Assembly (NCBI RefSeq): GCF_018324685.1 | Contig: NZ_AP023354.1 | Location: 3,658,001-3,722,000, forward strand | Length of the DNA: 64,000 bases | Reading direction: 5' to 3' | From: Actinocatenispora sera | GTDB lineage: Bacteria > Actinomycetota > Actinomycetes > Mycobacteriales > Micromonosporaceae | Shown: piece after piece, positions 34,260 through 44,245 of the stretch | How the letters are laid out: every line of letters starts with the position of its first letter | Numbering within the stretch: the stretch's first letter is position 1 | Translations under genes and position numbers: made by a program | Notes under the pieces: generated by a model | What the model was told of the DNA's origin: nothing | Seen by the model: the letters and a program-made list of their open reading frames with translations, nothing else | Database searches by the model: none

Positions 34260-37108
34260 ATGTCCTGGAGAAGGTCACCGACGATCTCTCGCCGTCGAGC
34301 ACTGCCGAAACGCTCCGCCCTGGGCCTGATCATGGCGGTGCTGCTGGCGGGCAGCCTGGCCACGGCCCCCGCACAGGCGTCCCCCGGGAGGTCCGGCTCG
34401 CCGGGCTGGGGCAGCCCGGCCGACAGCTGGCTTCCCCAGCCCAACGAGACCCCGCCGGACAACGGTCTGGCGCTGACCCCGCCGATGATCTTCAACGCGT
34501 GGATGACCAAGGGCTGCAACATCTCCCAGCAGACGTTCGTCGACGCCGCGAACACGCTGGTCGACTCGGGCCTGGCCGCCGCGGGCTACGACTACGTCGC
34601 CATCGACGACTGCTGGTCGGCCGCCGAACGCGACGCCGACGGCAACCTCGTGGCAGACCCCGCCAAGTTCCCCAACGGAATGCGGTGGCTCGGTGACTAC
34701 CTCCACGCGCGCGGACTCAAGTTCGGGATCTACGAGGACGCCGGCACCACCACGTGCGCCGGCTATCCCGGCAGCTGGGGCCACTTCCAGCAGGATGCCG
34801 ACACCTTCGCGTCGTGGGGTGTCGACCTGTTGAAGTTCGACGGATGCAACCTGCCGTCGATCGCCGGCCAGACCGCCGACCAGGTGCTCGAGACGGCCTA
34901 CACGCGGATGGCGGAGGCGCTGCGGGCGAGCGGTCGCCCGATCGCCTACTTCGAGTCCGCCCCCTGGTACGCCCACGATCTTCCCGCCGCGCTGGAGTGG
35001 GCGAGCCGGATCGGCAACCTCTGGTACAACCCGGCCAACGGAAGCGTCGAGTCGGCGCGGTACGCCGGACCAGGGCACTGGAACTTCGCCACGACCCTGG
35101 CACCGCAGCTCTCGTCTAGCCTCGCCGAGAAGCGGGCAGCGGTCAGCATGGCGGCCGAACTCGCGTCCCCGCTGGTCTTCAGCGCCGACATGGCGACGTT
35201 GACGGCCGCCCAGGCCAAGGTCCTCGCCAACCCCGCGGTGATCGGTGTCGATCAGGACCCGTACGGCGCGCAGGGCACCTCGGTCGGCCACCAGGGCGAC
35301 GTGCAGGTGCGGTCCAAGCCGCTCGCCAACGGCGACATCAGCGTCCTGTTCTCCAACAACGGCGACACCAGCGAGCGGGCCAGCCTGACCGCGGCGCAGG
35401 CGGGCTTCTCCATCGACGCCCCCGCCTACTCGCTCGACAACCTGTGGACGGGCACGAAGACCCAGTCGGCCGGTACCATCTCGGCCGACGTGCCGCCGCA
35501 CGGCGTCGTGATGTACCGGGTGACGCCGCTGCGCAAGGCGGCACCCACCGCGGCGCCCGCCACCGACCTCGCGGTGCGCGGTTCCGGATTCAGCACCGGA
35601 AGCACCGGACCGGTCACCGTGACCGTCACCAACGACGGCGTCCAGTCGCTCAAGCACGTCACGCTGTCGGTGACGCTGCCCTCCGGTGGCACGGTCACCC
35701 CCACCTCACCGGTGGCCGTACCGGAGATCGCGCCGGGAGCCTCGTGGCGGGCCACGTTCACGGTCACCGTCGCTGCTGCCCCGCGGGCGGCGAGGTCGAG
35801 ATCGACGCAACCGCGGTCTACCGGGTCCCGCCGACACCGTCCGCGCCGTCCGGGCCGAAGCGGCGATCGCACGGGGCGGGGTTCTCGCCCTCGCTGACCC
35901 CGTACGCGCACCTGTCCGACGGGTTCGACAACGTCGGCATCACCTCCGACTCCGACACGGTCCCGGCGGGGTTGGACGGTGGCTTCGACGGCAGCGGCGG
36001 CACCTACAGCCAGGAGTCGTTGGACGCCGCGACCGGGTTGAACGGCGCGGTGCTGTCCGACGGCGCCTCGCCCGGTGCCACCATCGACTACCAGGGCACG
36101 CGGTTCACCATGCCCGACGTGCCGGCGAGCAGGAAGGACAACCTCGCCTCGGCCGGTCAGATCATCTCGCTCCACGGCACCGGGGAGGCGGTCGCGCTCC
36201 TCGCGGCCGGCGCGGGCGCGGCCTCGGGCACCATCACGATCAACTACACCGACGGCAGCTCGTCGGCCGCGACCATCTCCGTGCCGAGCTGGTACTACAG
36301 CGGCCAGGCCACCGGGAGCGCGGTACCGGTGGTGCAGACGCTGGGCCGCAACGCCGGCAAGGGCCACGTCCACCCGAACTACAGCTTCGATCTGTACGAG
36401 GTGACGGCGCCGATCGCCCAGGGTAGGACGGTCGCGTCCGTCGTGCTGCCCGACAACCGGAAGCTGCACGTGTTCGACCTCGCGCTTGCCGCCCGGGCGC
36501 CGGTGAAGCCGGTCTTCGCCAGTGTCGAACAGGCCTACGACAACATCGCGATCACCGACGAGGCGGCCCCGAACCCACCCGCGCTCAACGGCGGCTTCGA
36601 CGGCGGGGGAAGCACCTTCTCCCAGCAGGCGCTGAACGCGGCCACCGGCCTTGACGGGGCCACCCTCTCCGACGGCGCGTCACCGGGCGCCACGATCACG
36701 TACGGCGGGACGGCGCTGACGATGCCCGACGTGCCGGCGGGCGAGGTGGACAACGTCGTGGCGGCCGGCCAGACGATCAAGATCTCCGGTACGGGATCGG
36801 CCGTGGCCCTGCTCGCCTCCGGCGCCGGAGCCGCGACCGGAACGGTCACCGTGACCTACACCGACGAGACGACGTCGTCGACGCAGGTGTCCGTGCCGAG
36901 TTGGTACTTCCACGGGCAGGCGACCGGCGACGCCGTGCCGGTCGTGCAGACCTTCGGCCGGAACAAGAGCACCGGCCTGGTGAACACCGCCTACACCTAC
37001 GATCTGTACCTGCTCAGCGTGCCCGTGCCGGCGGGCAGGACGGTCGATTCGGTGACGCTGCCGGACAACGGCCAGCTCCACGTGTTCGCCATGACGGTGA
37101 CGCCGTAG
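34260..37108 (+). pseudogene. Secreted GH27 alpha-galactosidase with NEW3 and two C-terminal beta domains, frameshifted
   Basis: ATG 34260 begins a long signal peptide ending AQA. The GH27 barrel (residues about 65-330) has LTPPMIFNAWMTKGCNI, DDCWSAAERDADGNLVADP and the nucleophile Asp in LLKFDGCNLPS. An NPCBM-associated NEW3 domain follows (VTVTNDGVQSLKHVTLSVTL). Translation breaks at the C run 35779-35782. One extra C continues GGEVEIDATAVYRV and two homologous domains of about 170 residues (each with SDGASPGATI and VPSWYY or VPSWYF) to the stop at 37108. The whole product would be about 949 residues. Without correction it ends at 35897 and keeps the catalytic part. The substrate is likely a plant galactoside. 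Confidence 0.85.
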
Positions 37109-37222
37109 TGGCTCCCTGCGCGGGCCGCCGCACCGGTCGGGCACAGTAGAGGTCTCGGACCCTCGCCGGGCCGCGGTGGATGCCACGGCCCGGCGGTCCG
37201 GACCGTCGCGATCGGGGGGAAC

Positions 37223-39115
37223 ATGATGCAGGACGGCTCCACGCCGGGGGCCGAGGTGCCGACGGTGCTCGAACGGATCGCGGCGGCACGACCCACGTTC
37301 TCGGCCGGCCTGATCCGGGTGGCCGACGCGATCTCGCGCAGCCCCGAACTGACGGCGAACATCGGGATCGTCGAGCTTGCCCAGGCGGCGGGCACCTCGG
37401 TGGGTACCGTGACCCGGTTCTGCCGGGTGATCGGCCTCGACGGGTACACCGCGCTGCGGCTGGCACTCGCCACCGAGCTCGGGCAGGCGGCAGCCGATCT
37501 GGACGCCGATCCCACCGGAGAGATCGAGCCGTCCGCGAGCGCCCGGGACACCGTCAAGCTGATCGCCGCGTCCAGCGTCAACGCCATCCGCCGTACCGCC
37601 ACGCTGCTGGACACCGAGGCGCTGAACCGGCTCGCGGTCGCCGTCGACGAGGCCCGGCAGGTGCAGATCTTCGCCTTCGGTGGCAGCGCGCAGATCGCGC
37701 GCTATCTCGCCGACCAGCTCGTCGGCATCGGCGTCGTCACGCTCACCTCGCCCGACGTGACCACCGCGGCCGCGCACGCGGTCACCCTCGGGCCCGGCGA
37801 TGTGGCGATCGCGATCAGCCACTCGGGTACCGCGCAGCACGCCCTCGACCTGCTGTCGGTGGCCCGCGAGCGCGGCGCGTTCACCGCCGGGATCACCAGC
37901 AGCATGCACGCACCGCTGGTCACCGAGGCCGATCTGACCCTGGTCACCACGGCGCGCAGCACGACCGCGCGCTACCGCGGCACGGCCGGCCGGCACGCGC
38001 AGCTGTTCGTCACCGACGCGCTCTACGTACGGGTTTCGCAGCGGCGCGCGGGCCAGGCGAACCGGCTGCTGACGCTCGCCGGGCAGGCGACCGCGCCGTA
38101 CCAGACCCGCGGTGAGCACCGGGCGGCCCGCACCGATCCGGCGCCGGGTGCCTTGACCCCGGCGGTCGCCACCGATGCGGCGCAGCGTGCCTCGACGCCG
38201 GCGGTCGTCAACGATCCGGCGCCGGGTGCCTCGATGCTGCCGGGCGCCTCGACGCCGGTGGTGGTCACCGAGCAGGCGAGCGGAGGCATCCTGGTACTGG
38301 ACACCGACCAGGACTGGGCGACGGAGTCGGCGGTGCGCTGGTCCTGGCGGCCGGAGGTCGAGGCCGACGACCCGGACCGGCCGTGGCGATGCCCGACCGA
38401 CGCGCGGCTGCGGCGCGACGCGTCGGGGCAGCAGTACCTGCTCGTCGCCGATTCCTACGGGCTTCTGGCCATGGTGCGCTACCCGGAGGGCGGCGCGGCG
38501 GCCTGGTCGGTGCACGCCGGCGCGGCGGCGAACCCGCACGGTATCGAGCTGCTGCCGGGCGGCAACATCGCCGCCGCGGCGAGTACCGGCGGCTGGGTCC
38601 GGATCTACCCGGCGAGCCAGCCGGACGCGACCGGGTACGCCGAGGATCGGTTGCCCGGCGCGCACGAGGTGCTGTGGCGCGCCGATGATGGTGGCCTGTG
38701 GGCGATCGGTGACACCCTGCTCGTCCGGTACGAGGTGGGTGGGCCAGCCGCGGCCCCGACGCTGCGGCGCGCGGCCAGCCACGACCTGCCGACCGCGGGC
38801 GGCCACGACCTGCAGCCGGACGCCGGCGAACCCGGACTGCTGTGGGTGACCACGCGCCACGGGGTGTACCGGTTCGACACCGTCGCCGGGGAGTTCGTGG
38901 CCGGGGCACCCGCGTGGGATCGACCGGACGTCAAGAGCGTCGGTACCGACCGGCGGTCCGGTGCGGTGCTGCAGACGACGCCCCAGCCGGACGAGGAGTG
39001 CGGCTGGGGCACCGACCGGGTCGACTTCTTCGTCGGCGAGGAACCCCGGGTGTCGAAGACGCTGCCCGGCGCGCGGATCTACCGGGCCCGCTGGTTCGCC
39101 ACCGACAGCAACTGA
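37223..39115 (+). CDS. RpiR/MurR-type regulator fused to a DUF6528-like beta-propeller
   Basis: 630 residues from ATG 37223 with GGGGGA upstream. Residues 1-80 are the RpiR HTH (LAQAAGTSVGTVTRFCRVIG) and 115-255 a SIS sugar-phosphate-binding domain (QIFAFGGSAQIARYLADQLV, IAISHSGTAQHALDL). A linker of about 60 residues with repeated APG.. A/S TP motifs follows. Residues 350-630 resemble DUF6528 (GILVLDTDQDWA, NPHGIELLPGGNIAAAAST, VLWRADDGGLWAIG), a propeller normally found as a separate, often secreted protein. No membrane segment separates the parts. It probably controls the neighbouring alpha-galactosidase. The fusion is unusual and the open frame is continuous. Confidence 0.85.
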   Translation: MMQDGSTPGAEVPTVLERIAAARPTFSAGLIRVADAISRSPELTANIGIVELAQAAGTSVGTVTRFCRVIGLDGYTALRLALATELGQAAADLDADPTGEIEPSASARDTVKLIAASSVNAIRRTATLLDTEALNRLAVAVDEARQVQIFAFGGSAQIARYLADQLVGIGVVTLTSPDVTTAAAHAVTLGPGDVAIAISHSGTAQHALDLLSVARERGAFTAGITSSMHAPLVTEADLTLVTTARSTTARYRGTAGRHAQLFVTDALYVRVSQRRAGQANRLLTLAGQATAPYQTRGEHRAARTDPAPGALTPAVATDAAQRASTPAVVNDPAPGASMLPGASTPVVVTEQASGGILVLDTDQDWATESAVRWSWRPEVEADDPDRPWRCPTDARLRRDASGQQYLLVADSYGLLAMVRYPEGGAAAWSVHAGAAANPHGIELLPGGNIAAAASTGGWVRIYPASQPDATGYAEDRLPGAHEVLWRADDGGLWAIGDTLLVRYEVGGPAAAPTLRRAASHDLPTAGGHDLQPDAGEPGLLWVTTRHGVYRFDTVAGEFVAGAPAWDRPDVKSVGTDRRSGAVLQTTPQPDEECGWGTDRVDFFVGEEPRVSKTLPGARIYRARWFATDSN

Positions 39116-39184
39116 CCTGCCTCGACGCGGTCGCCATCCACGCCGGGTACGCCGGCGGTCCCGACGCCGGCTCGGGGGCGCTGG

Positions 39185-40138
39185 TCATCGGCCCGCCAGT
39201 CGAGATGTGTCGACGCAGGACGGGCGATCACGGACGGGCGCGTGCCGGAGCCGTGCGGGCGGTGGCTGCGCGCAGTGCCCACCGGCGGCAGGATGCGATC
39301 GTGCGGACCACCGGTGGCGGAGGCGATCGGCGGCCAGGGCGGCGAGCAGCAGGGCGCTGGCGACGGCGAGGATGGCGAAGCTGGGCGGCAGTACCGGCAG
39401 CAGGGAGGAGACGGTGAGGCCGAGCCACACCGACCCGACCGCGAGCGCACCCGACAGCGGCATCGCCCGGTACGGGTTGCCGACGAGCCGGGCGGCGGCC
39501 CCGGCCGGCGCCGCGACCAGCCCCAGGATCAGCAGCGACCCGACGACCTGGGTGGCCTCGGCGGCGGCGACGGCCGTCAGGGCGAGGAACCCGAACCCCA
39601 GCAGCCGTACCGGCACGCCGCGCACCGCGGCGACGGTCTCGTCGAGGCTGGCGAAGATCAGCGGACGGGCCACGAGCGCGAGCAGCAGGCAGACGCCGAG
39701 GCCGATCGCGGCCGCGGTGATCGCCCGGCCGTGGCCGATCCCGAACACCGACCCGAACAGTACGGTCACCGACGCCGCACCGTTGCCGGCGCTGCGGCGA
39801 GTCGTGTAGACGGTCAACAGCAGCACGCCCAACCCGAGTACCCAGGCGAAGGCGCCGCCGATGGCCACGTCGTCGGGTTTGCCGCGGCGGCCGGCGGCGG
39901 CCATCCCGACCGCGACCAGTACGGTCGTCGCGAACAGCCCGGCCCGCAGGTCCAGGCCGAGGGCGAGGGCCGCGAGGGCGCCGGTGAACGAGACGTGGCT
40001 CAGCGCGTCCGCGGTGAACACCTGGGCGCGCAGCACGAGCAGGTAGCCGACCAGCCCGGCGGCGAGAGCGACGAACGTACCGGCGAGGAATGCCTCCCGC
40101 AGGTAGTCGTGCGAGAACACGGCCGCGAGCGCGCTCAC
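39185..40138 (-). CDS. Metal (zinc) ABC transporter permease, second subunit
   Basis: 317 residues from GTG 40138. It has eight or nine hydrophobic helices and ZnuB/AztB-type signatures (VFTADALSHVSFTGALAALA, GSVFGIGHGRAITA, EATQVVGSLLILGLVAAPAGAA, avoiding a full run). The hydrophilic tail after about residue 265 is longer than usual and ends in His and Cys (HPAAGGHCAQPPPARLRH). It is the last gene of the zinc operon and its 3' end is convergent with the RpiR fusion. Confidence 0.9.
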   Translation of the reverse strand: MSALAAVFSHDYLREAFLAGTFVALAAGLVGYLLVLRAQVFTADALSHVSFTGALAALALGLDLRAGLFATTVLVAVGMAAAGRRGKPDDVAIGGAFAWVLGLGVLLLTVYTTRRSAGNGAASVTVLFGSVFGIGHGRAITAAAIGLGVCLLLALVARPLIFASLDETVAAVRGVPVRLLGFGFLALTAVAAAEATQVVGSLLILGLVAAPAGAAARLVGNPYRAMPLSGALAVGSVWLGLTVSSLLPVLPPSFAILAVASALLLAALAADRLRHRWSARSHPAAGGHCAQPPPARLRHAPVRDRPSCVDTSRLAGR

Positions 40139-40196
40139 CGGGCGACCCTCCGGAAGCGGTGCGGCTCGGCCTGCGCGAGCATGGCCGCAAACGAAG

Positions 40197-41123
40197 TCAC
40201 TGGGCGATCCTCTCGGAGCCGGGCAGGCCGTCGCGCGGGAACGTCCGCACCGGGCGACCTCTGCGGTGCCGGCGGTCGAGCCCGGCGCGAATACCCGCGG
40301 CGGCCACGAAACCGGCGAAGGCGATGCTGGTCAGCCAGAACCCGAGCGGGCACGGCGAGTAGTAGGTGGCGGTCAGGGCGCTCCACACGGCGACGAGACC
40401 GAACAGGACGGACAGGGCGAGGCCGCGGGCCGGGCGAGCGGTGATGCGCTGTGCGGTCGCCGCCGGTAGCACCAGCAACGCGAACACCAGCAGCGCGCCG
40501 GTGATGGAGGCGACCGCGGCGACGGTGGCGCCCAGTACCAGCAGGAAACCGAGGTCGAGCGCGCGTACCGGCACGCCGGCGGCCCGGGCGGTCTCGGGGT
40601 CGGTGGAGGCGAACAGCAGCGGCCGTCCGGCCACCGCGAGCAGCGCCAGCACCGGCACCGCCAGTACGGCAAGGACGGTGACCTGGCCGCCGGTGATGCC
40701 CAGGAAGCTGCCGAACAGCAGGGCGTTGGTGCCGTTGAGGAATCCCCGGTACAGCGCGACGAACACGAACCCGCAGGCCAGCAGGAAGCCCTGGATCGTA
40801 CCGACGAGCGCGGACTCGTGGCCGTGCCGTCCGACGCCGCGCCCGCCGAGCAGCGCGATGACGGCGGCGGCGGCGAGGCAGAACGCGAAGTACCCGGTGA
40901 GCGCGCCGACGCCGAGCAGGGTGGCGCCGGCCGCGCCAGGGAACCCCACCGCGGACAGCGTGTGCGCGACGAACGTCTGCCGGCGCAGCACGACCAGCCA
41001 GCCGGTCAGTGCGCTGAGCACGGCCACGATGGTGCCCGCGCGGAACGCGGTGACCATGAACGGCTGCGACCACATCTGCACCACGTCGGCGACCAGGTCG
41101 ACCGAGAAGCGGACGTCGTTCAT
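40197..41123 (-). CDS. Metal (zinc) ABC transporter permease, first subunit
   Basis: 308 residues from ATG 41123, one base after the ATPase stop codon. The ABC-3 family fold has about eight helices (VVLRRQTFVAHTLSAVGFPG, GSFLGITGGQVTVLAVLAV, SITGALLVFALLVLPAATAQ). It probably pairs with the second permease to form a heterodimeric channel for Zn2+. The C-terminal basic tail (RRHRRGRPVRTFPRDG) is cytoplasmic. Confidence 0.93.
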   Translation of the reverse strand: MNDVRFSVDLVADVVQMWSQPFMVTAFRAGTIVAVLSALTGWLVVLRRQTFVAHTLSAVGFPGAAGATLLGVGALTGYFAFCLAAAAVIALLGGRGVGRHGHESALVGTIQGFLLACGFVFVALYRGFLNGTNALLFGSFLGITGGQVTVLAVLAVPVLALLAVAGRPLLFASTDPETARAAGVPVRALDLGFLLVLGATVAAVASITGALLVFALLVLPAATAQRITARPARGLALSVLFGLVAVWSALTATYYSPCPLGFWLTSIAFAGFVAAAGIRAGLDRRHRRGRPVRTFPRDGLPGSERIAQ

Positions 41124-41124
41124 G

Positions 41125-41961
41125 TCAGCCGCCCACCGGCTGGTGGTCGTGGCCGACGGGGGAGTCGGGCACCCCGACGACGACGATCCGACCGCCGGTG
41201 GTGCGCAGCACCTCGACCGGCGTGCCGTACAGCGCGGTCAGCGACTCGCTGCGCAGCACCCGTTCCGGCGCGCCGACGACCGATCCGGCCGGACCGAGGT
41301 ACACCACACGGTCCAGGTGCGCCACGATCGGGTTCACGTCGTGCGCCACCATCACCACCGCGACGCCCTGGTCGCGGCTGATCCGGCCGACCAGCGCCGC
41401 GACCGCCGCCTGGTTGGGCAGATCCAGGCTGTCCAGCGGCTCGTCCAGCAGCAGGATCCGGGGACGGTGGGCCAGCGCCTGCGCGATCAGGATCCGTTGC
41501 TGCTCGCCACCGGAGAGCGCGCCGACCGGGCGGTGCGCGTACCGGCCGGCCCCGACCAGCTCGACGAGCTCGGCGACGCGCTGCTTCCGCTGCCGGGCCG
41601 GGCGACCGGGCAGCGGCAGGCCCCACCGGTGCCCGTCGACGCCCAGCCGGATCAGGTCCACCCCGCGGATCCGGGTACCCGCGTCGAAGCTGCGACGCTG
41701 CGGCAGGTAACCGATCGCCCGGCGGGCCCGGGCCGGTGACGTGGCCAGTACCCGGATCTGCCCGGCTGCCAACGGTTGCAGCCCGAGCATCGCCTTGAGC
41801 AGCGTCGACTTGCCCACCCCGTTCGGGCCCAGGATGGCGACGAACTCGCCCGCCGCCACGTCGACCCGGACGTCGTGCCAGACCCGACGCCCCGCCAGCT
41901 CGACCGCCGCGTCCCGTACCTCGATCACCGGTCCGGGGTGGGCGGCCGGGTCGGCGCTCAC
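41125..41961 (-). CDS. Metal (zinc) ABC transporter ATP-binding protein
   Basis: 278 residues from a GTG overlapping the binding-protein stop (GTGA). Walker A is LGPNGVGKSTLLKAML, the signature ALSGGEQQRILIAQAL, Walker B ILLLDEPLDSLD and the H-loop VMVAHDVNP. The Q-loop YLPQRRSFD is typical of the zinc/manganese group. The C-terminus ends in a His-containing tail (DSPVGHDHQPVGG). It energises the two permeases of this operon. Confidence 0.95.
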   Translation of the reverse strand: MSADPAAHPGPVIEVRDAAVELAGRRVWHDVRVDVAAGEFVAILGPNGVGKSTLLKAMLGLQPLAAGQIRVLATSPARARRAIGYLPQRRSFDAGTRIRGVDLIRLGVDGHRWGLPLPGRPARQRKQRVAELVELVGAGRYAHRPVGALSGGEQQRILIAQALAHRPRILLLDEPLDSLDLPNQAAVAALVGRISRDQGVAVVMVAHDVNPIVAHLDRVVYLGPAGSVVGAPERVLRSESLTALYGTPVEVLRTTGGRIVVVGVPDSPVGHDHQPVGG

Positions 41962-42908
41962 TTGCCGGTTCCCTGGTGCAGGGCGGAGATCAGCGACCTG
42001 AGCTGTGCCACCTGCCACTGCTGGAACGAGGCGCCGGCCGGGGTGAGCGTCTCGGTGACGGTCGCGACGGGGATGCCGTGCGCCCGGGCCGTCGTCACCT
42101 GCGCCCGCACGTCCGGCGTGGCGTTCTGCGAGTTGTACACGTACACCTTGATCTGCCGGCGGGCGATCTGCCGGTCGATGACCTGCTTGTCCGCGGCGGT
42201 TGGGTCGGTGCCCTCGCTGATCGCGTTCAGGAACGATGCGGGCGTCCGCAGATCCAGCCCGGTCGCGTCGGCCAGCGGCGCGAAGATCGACTCCGACGCG
42301 CCGACCGGGGTGCCGGCGTACGTCGACTTGATCCGGTCGACCAGGGCGAAGTACTGCTTGAGGTTCGTGTCGACGACCTTGTCGTGTTGCTTGCCGTAGA
42401 AGCTCGCGTGCTGCGGATCGATCTTCTGGTAGTCGGCGGTGATGCGGTCGAGCACGGTGCGCACGTCGCTCGGCGAGTACCACCGGTGCGGGTTGCCGCC
42501 CGGCGCGACGCCAACCAGCTCGCCGACGGTGAGTACGGTGCGGTGCTCGTTCGGGTTGGCGGACACCAGCTTGCCGGCCCACGCGTCGTACCCGACCCCG
42601 TTGACGATGGCGAGCTGGGCGCCCGCCACGGCCCGGCCGTCGGCCGCGGTGGGCTCGTAGTCGTGCGGGTCGGCGCCGGGGCTGTCGATGACGCTTCGCA
42701 CGGTGACGTGGCTGCCGCCCAGCTGGCCGGCGAGGCTGCCCCAGAAGTTCTCGGCCGCGACCACCCGGATGCGGTCGGCGGATCCGCCCGTACCGGAGGG
42801 CGGGGCGGCGGTGGAACAGCCGGCGGCGAGGGTGGCGAGCGCGACGCCGGCCAGTGCCAGTGCCATCGAGCGGGCGCGGTGGCGGCGGGATCGTTGCTGA
42901 TGGTTCAC
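41958..42908 (-). CDS. Zinc ABC transporter substrate-binding lipoprotein
   Basis: 316 residues from GTG 42908 with GGAG 6 nt upstream. A lipoprotein signal ends at LAAGCS. The ZnuA-like (cluster A-I) fold shows metal ligands in GADPHDYEPTAAD, GNPHRWYSP and GASESIFAPLADATGLDL. No long His-rich loop is present, as in many actinobacterial members. It captures Zn2+ (or Mn2+) at the cell surface. A Zur box lies 40 bp upstream, so the operon 42908-39185 should be induced by zinc starvation. Confidence 0.94.
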   Translation of the reverse strand: MNHQQRSRRHRARSMALALAGVALATLAAGCSTAAPPSGTGGSADRIRVVAAENFWGSLAGQLGGSHVTVRSVIDSPGADPHDYEPTAADGRAVAGAQLAIVNGVGYDAWAGKLVSANPNEHRTVLTVGELVGVAPGGNPHRWYSPSDVRTVLDRITADYQKIDPQHASFYGKQHDKVVDTNLKQYFALVDRIKSTYAGTPVGASESIFAPLADATGLDLRTPASFLNAISEGTDPTAADKQVIDRQIARRQIKVYVYNSQNATPDVRAQVTTARAHGIPVATVTETLTPAGASFQQWQVAQLRSLISALHQGTGK

Positions 42909-42947
42909 CGAAGCTCCTTCGTACCGTGAGGTCGCCCTGGATGCTAA

Positions 42948-42962
42948 TGACAACGATTTTCA
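42948..42962. promoter_or_regulatory. Zur box
   Basis: TGACAACGATTTTCA matches the actinobacterial Zur consensus TGRNAAYNRTTNYCA at every defined position and lies 40 bp upstream of the zinc-binding lipoprotein GTG. Zn-loaded Zur is expected to repress the operon here. Confidence 0.8.
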
Positions 42963-43001
42963 ATAACAAATGGACGCATGCCGATATGGCGATGACTGCA
43001 C

Positions 43002-43116
43002 GGTTCCAGGCCCACGCCGCCAGGAGGCGGGGTCCAGGCCCACGCCGCCGGGAGGCACGCGAGCTGGGCTGATCGCGAGGGCTACGCGAGCGGTCCAGGC
43101 CCACGCCGCCGGGAGA
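43002..43116. repeat. Three copies of a 25-bp direct repeat
   Basis: The block GGTCCAGGCCCACGCCGCCG plus GGAG occurs at 43031-43055 and 43092-43116, and with two changes at 43002-43027. It lies in the non-coding gap 42963-43134 at the start of the accessory region. The spacing is uneven (29 and 61 bp), which does not fit CRISPR. Confidence 0.7.
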
Positions 43117-43134
43117 CACCCCAGGACGGCCTAG

Positions 43135-43857
43135 ATTTCGGGGACGCCTCCCGCACCCGACGCCGGTACGGTCGCCCGCGCATTCCGGCTGGCCGCACCC
43201 ACAGCGCCCCTGGTTCCGGTCCGGTACGCCCGCAGCGAGACCGGGCGGCTCGACACCGAACGCGGCCGGTACCTGGTGAAACGGCTGGCCATCGACGGGT
43301 GGCGGGAGCTGCTGACCCGGGCGATGGACCTGGAGCGACGCGCCGCGAGGGCCGGTCTGCCCGTCGCGGTACCGGTCGAGCCAGCCGAGGCCGCGTTCGG
43401 GCTCGGCGCCGATCTCGGCGACGGTGACGGGGTGATCCGCGTGCACGAGTGGCTGGACGCCGTGCCCGACGGCACCGCGACCCCGCAGTGGTGGGGCGGG
43501 ATGCGCGCGGCGCTGCACACGCTCGCGCCCGCCGCCGAAGCGGTCGACGCCGCCCGGCACCTCTGGTACGGCGTCAACCCGCCCGAGGCGTGGGAGCGGT
43601 GGCGCGCGGCCGGTACCGCCCAGCGACTGGCCTGGGCCGCGCCGCTGCGACGCCACCGCCGCCTGGTCGACGAGCTGACCCGGCGCATCGACGCCGCGTA
43701 CCGGAGCATCGGCGACCACGTCCGCACCCACCGCGAATCTGGTGCCGCACAACGTACTGGTGACCCGGGACCACGGCGCCGTCCTGATCGACCGGGACAC
43801 GGCCGGCCCCGACGGCGCCCCCTGGAAGCGGCCGCCGCCTGCTGGGACGCGGCCCGC
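43135..43857 (+). pseudogene. Phosphotransferase (APH-like kinase) remnant
   Basis: An open frame without a start codon reads VARAFRLAAPTAPLVPVRYA, then RYLVKRLAIDGWRELLTRAM and IRVHEWLDAVPDG, an APH/choline-kinase-like N-lobe. The catalytic loop LVPHNVLVTRDHGAVLIDRD is found in a second frame after about 43735, and the next segment (LEAAAACWDAARHTIG) returns to the first frame. The expected HxDLxxxN is degenerate. At least two shifts and no start codon show a dead gene. Its 3' end runs into the HTH remnant on the other strand. Confidence 0.6.
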
Positions 43858-44120
43858 CACACGATCGGGCGGCCGTGGCGGGGCAGGTGGTCGACCAGTC
43901 GTTGGTCGCCTTCGCGGAGGAGCCCGGACTGGAGCAGGTCGTTCCGGTGGCGTTGGACGGTGCGTTCCGAGCAGTTGGCGTACCGGGCGATGGTGGCCGG
44001 CTTCGCGTAGGAGACGGTGCCGTCGGCGTGGGCGTGGTTCGCGTAGCCGAGAAGGATCTGCTTGCGGGTGGGGTGTCCGACGTCGAGCGACAGGGCGTAC
44101 GACATCGCCTCTATGCTCAT
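43857..44120 (-). pseudogene. HTH replication/ICE-type protein, N-terminal fragment
   Basis: From ATG 44120 the frame reads MSIEAMSYALSLDVGHPTRK, QILLGYANHAHADGTVSYAK and PATIARYANCSERTVQRHR. This is the N-terminal HTH of proteins carried by actinomycete integrative elements, as recalled from family knowledge. After about residue 88 the sequence becomes low-quality and overlaps the phosphotransferase remnant, so the gene is truncated. It is next to the tRNA fragment, as expected for the end of an integrated element. Confidence 0.55.
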
Positions 44121-44245
44121 CGGGCCCCGCCCTGGGCCGGGCGAACAGCGCCAAGATCGTTCGCACGGATTTCGTACGAACGCTGCGAACCAGTGGGATC
44201 CACCGGCCCACCAGTGGGACTGGCCTGGGAAAACACCTGGTGGTG

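Noticed and set aside
36680-38860. 726-residue antisense frame over the RpiR fusion
   Set aside because: No motif, and the plus strand carries HTH, SIS and propeller motifs without interruption.
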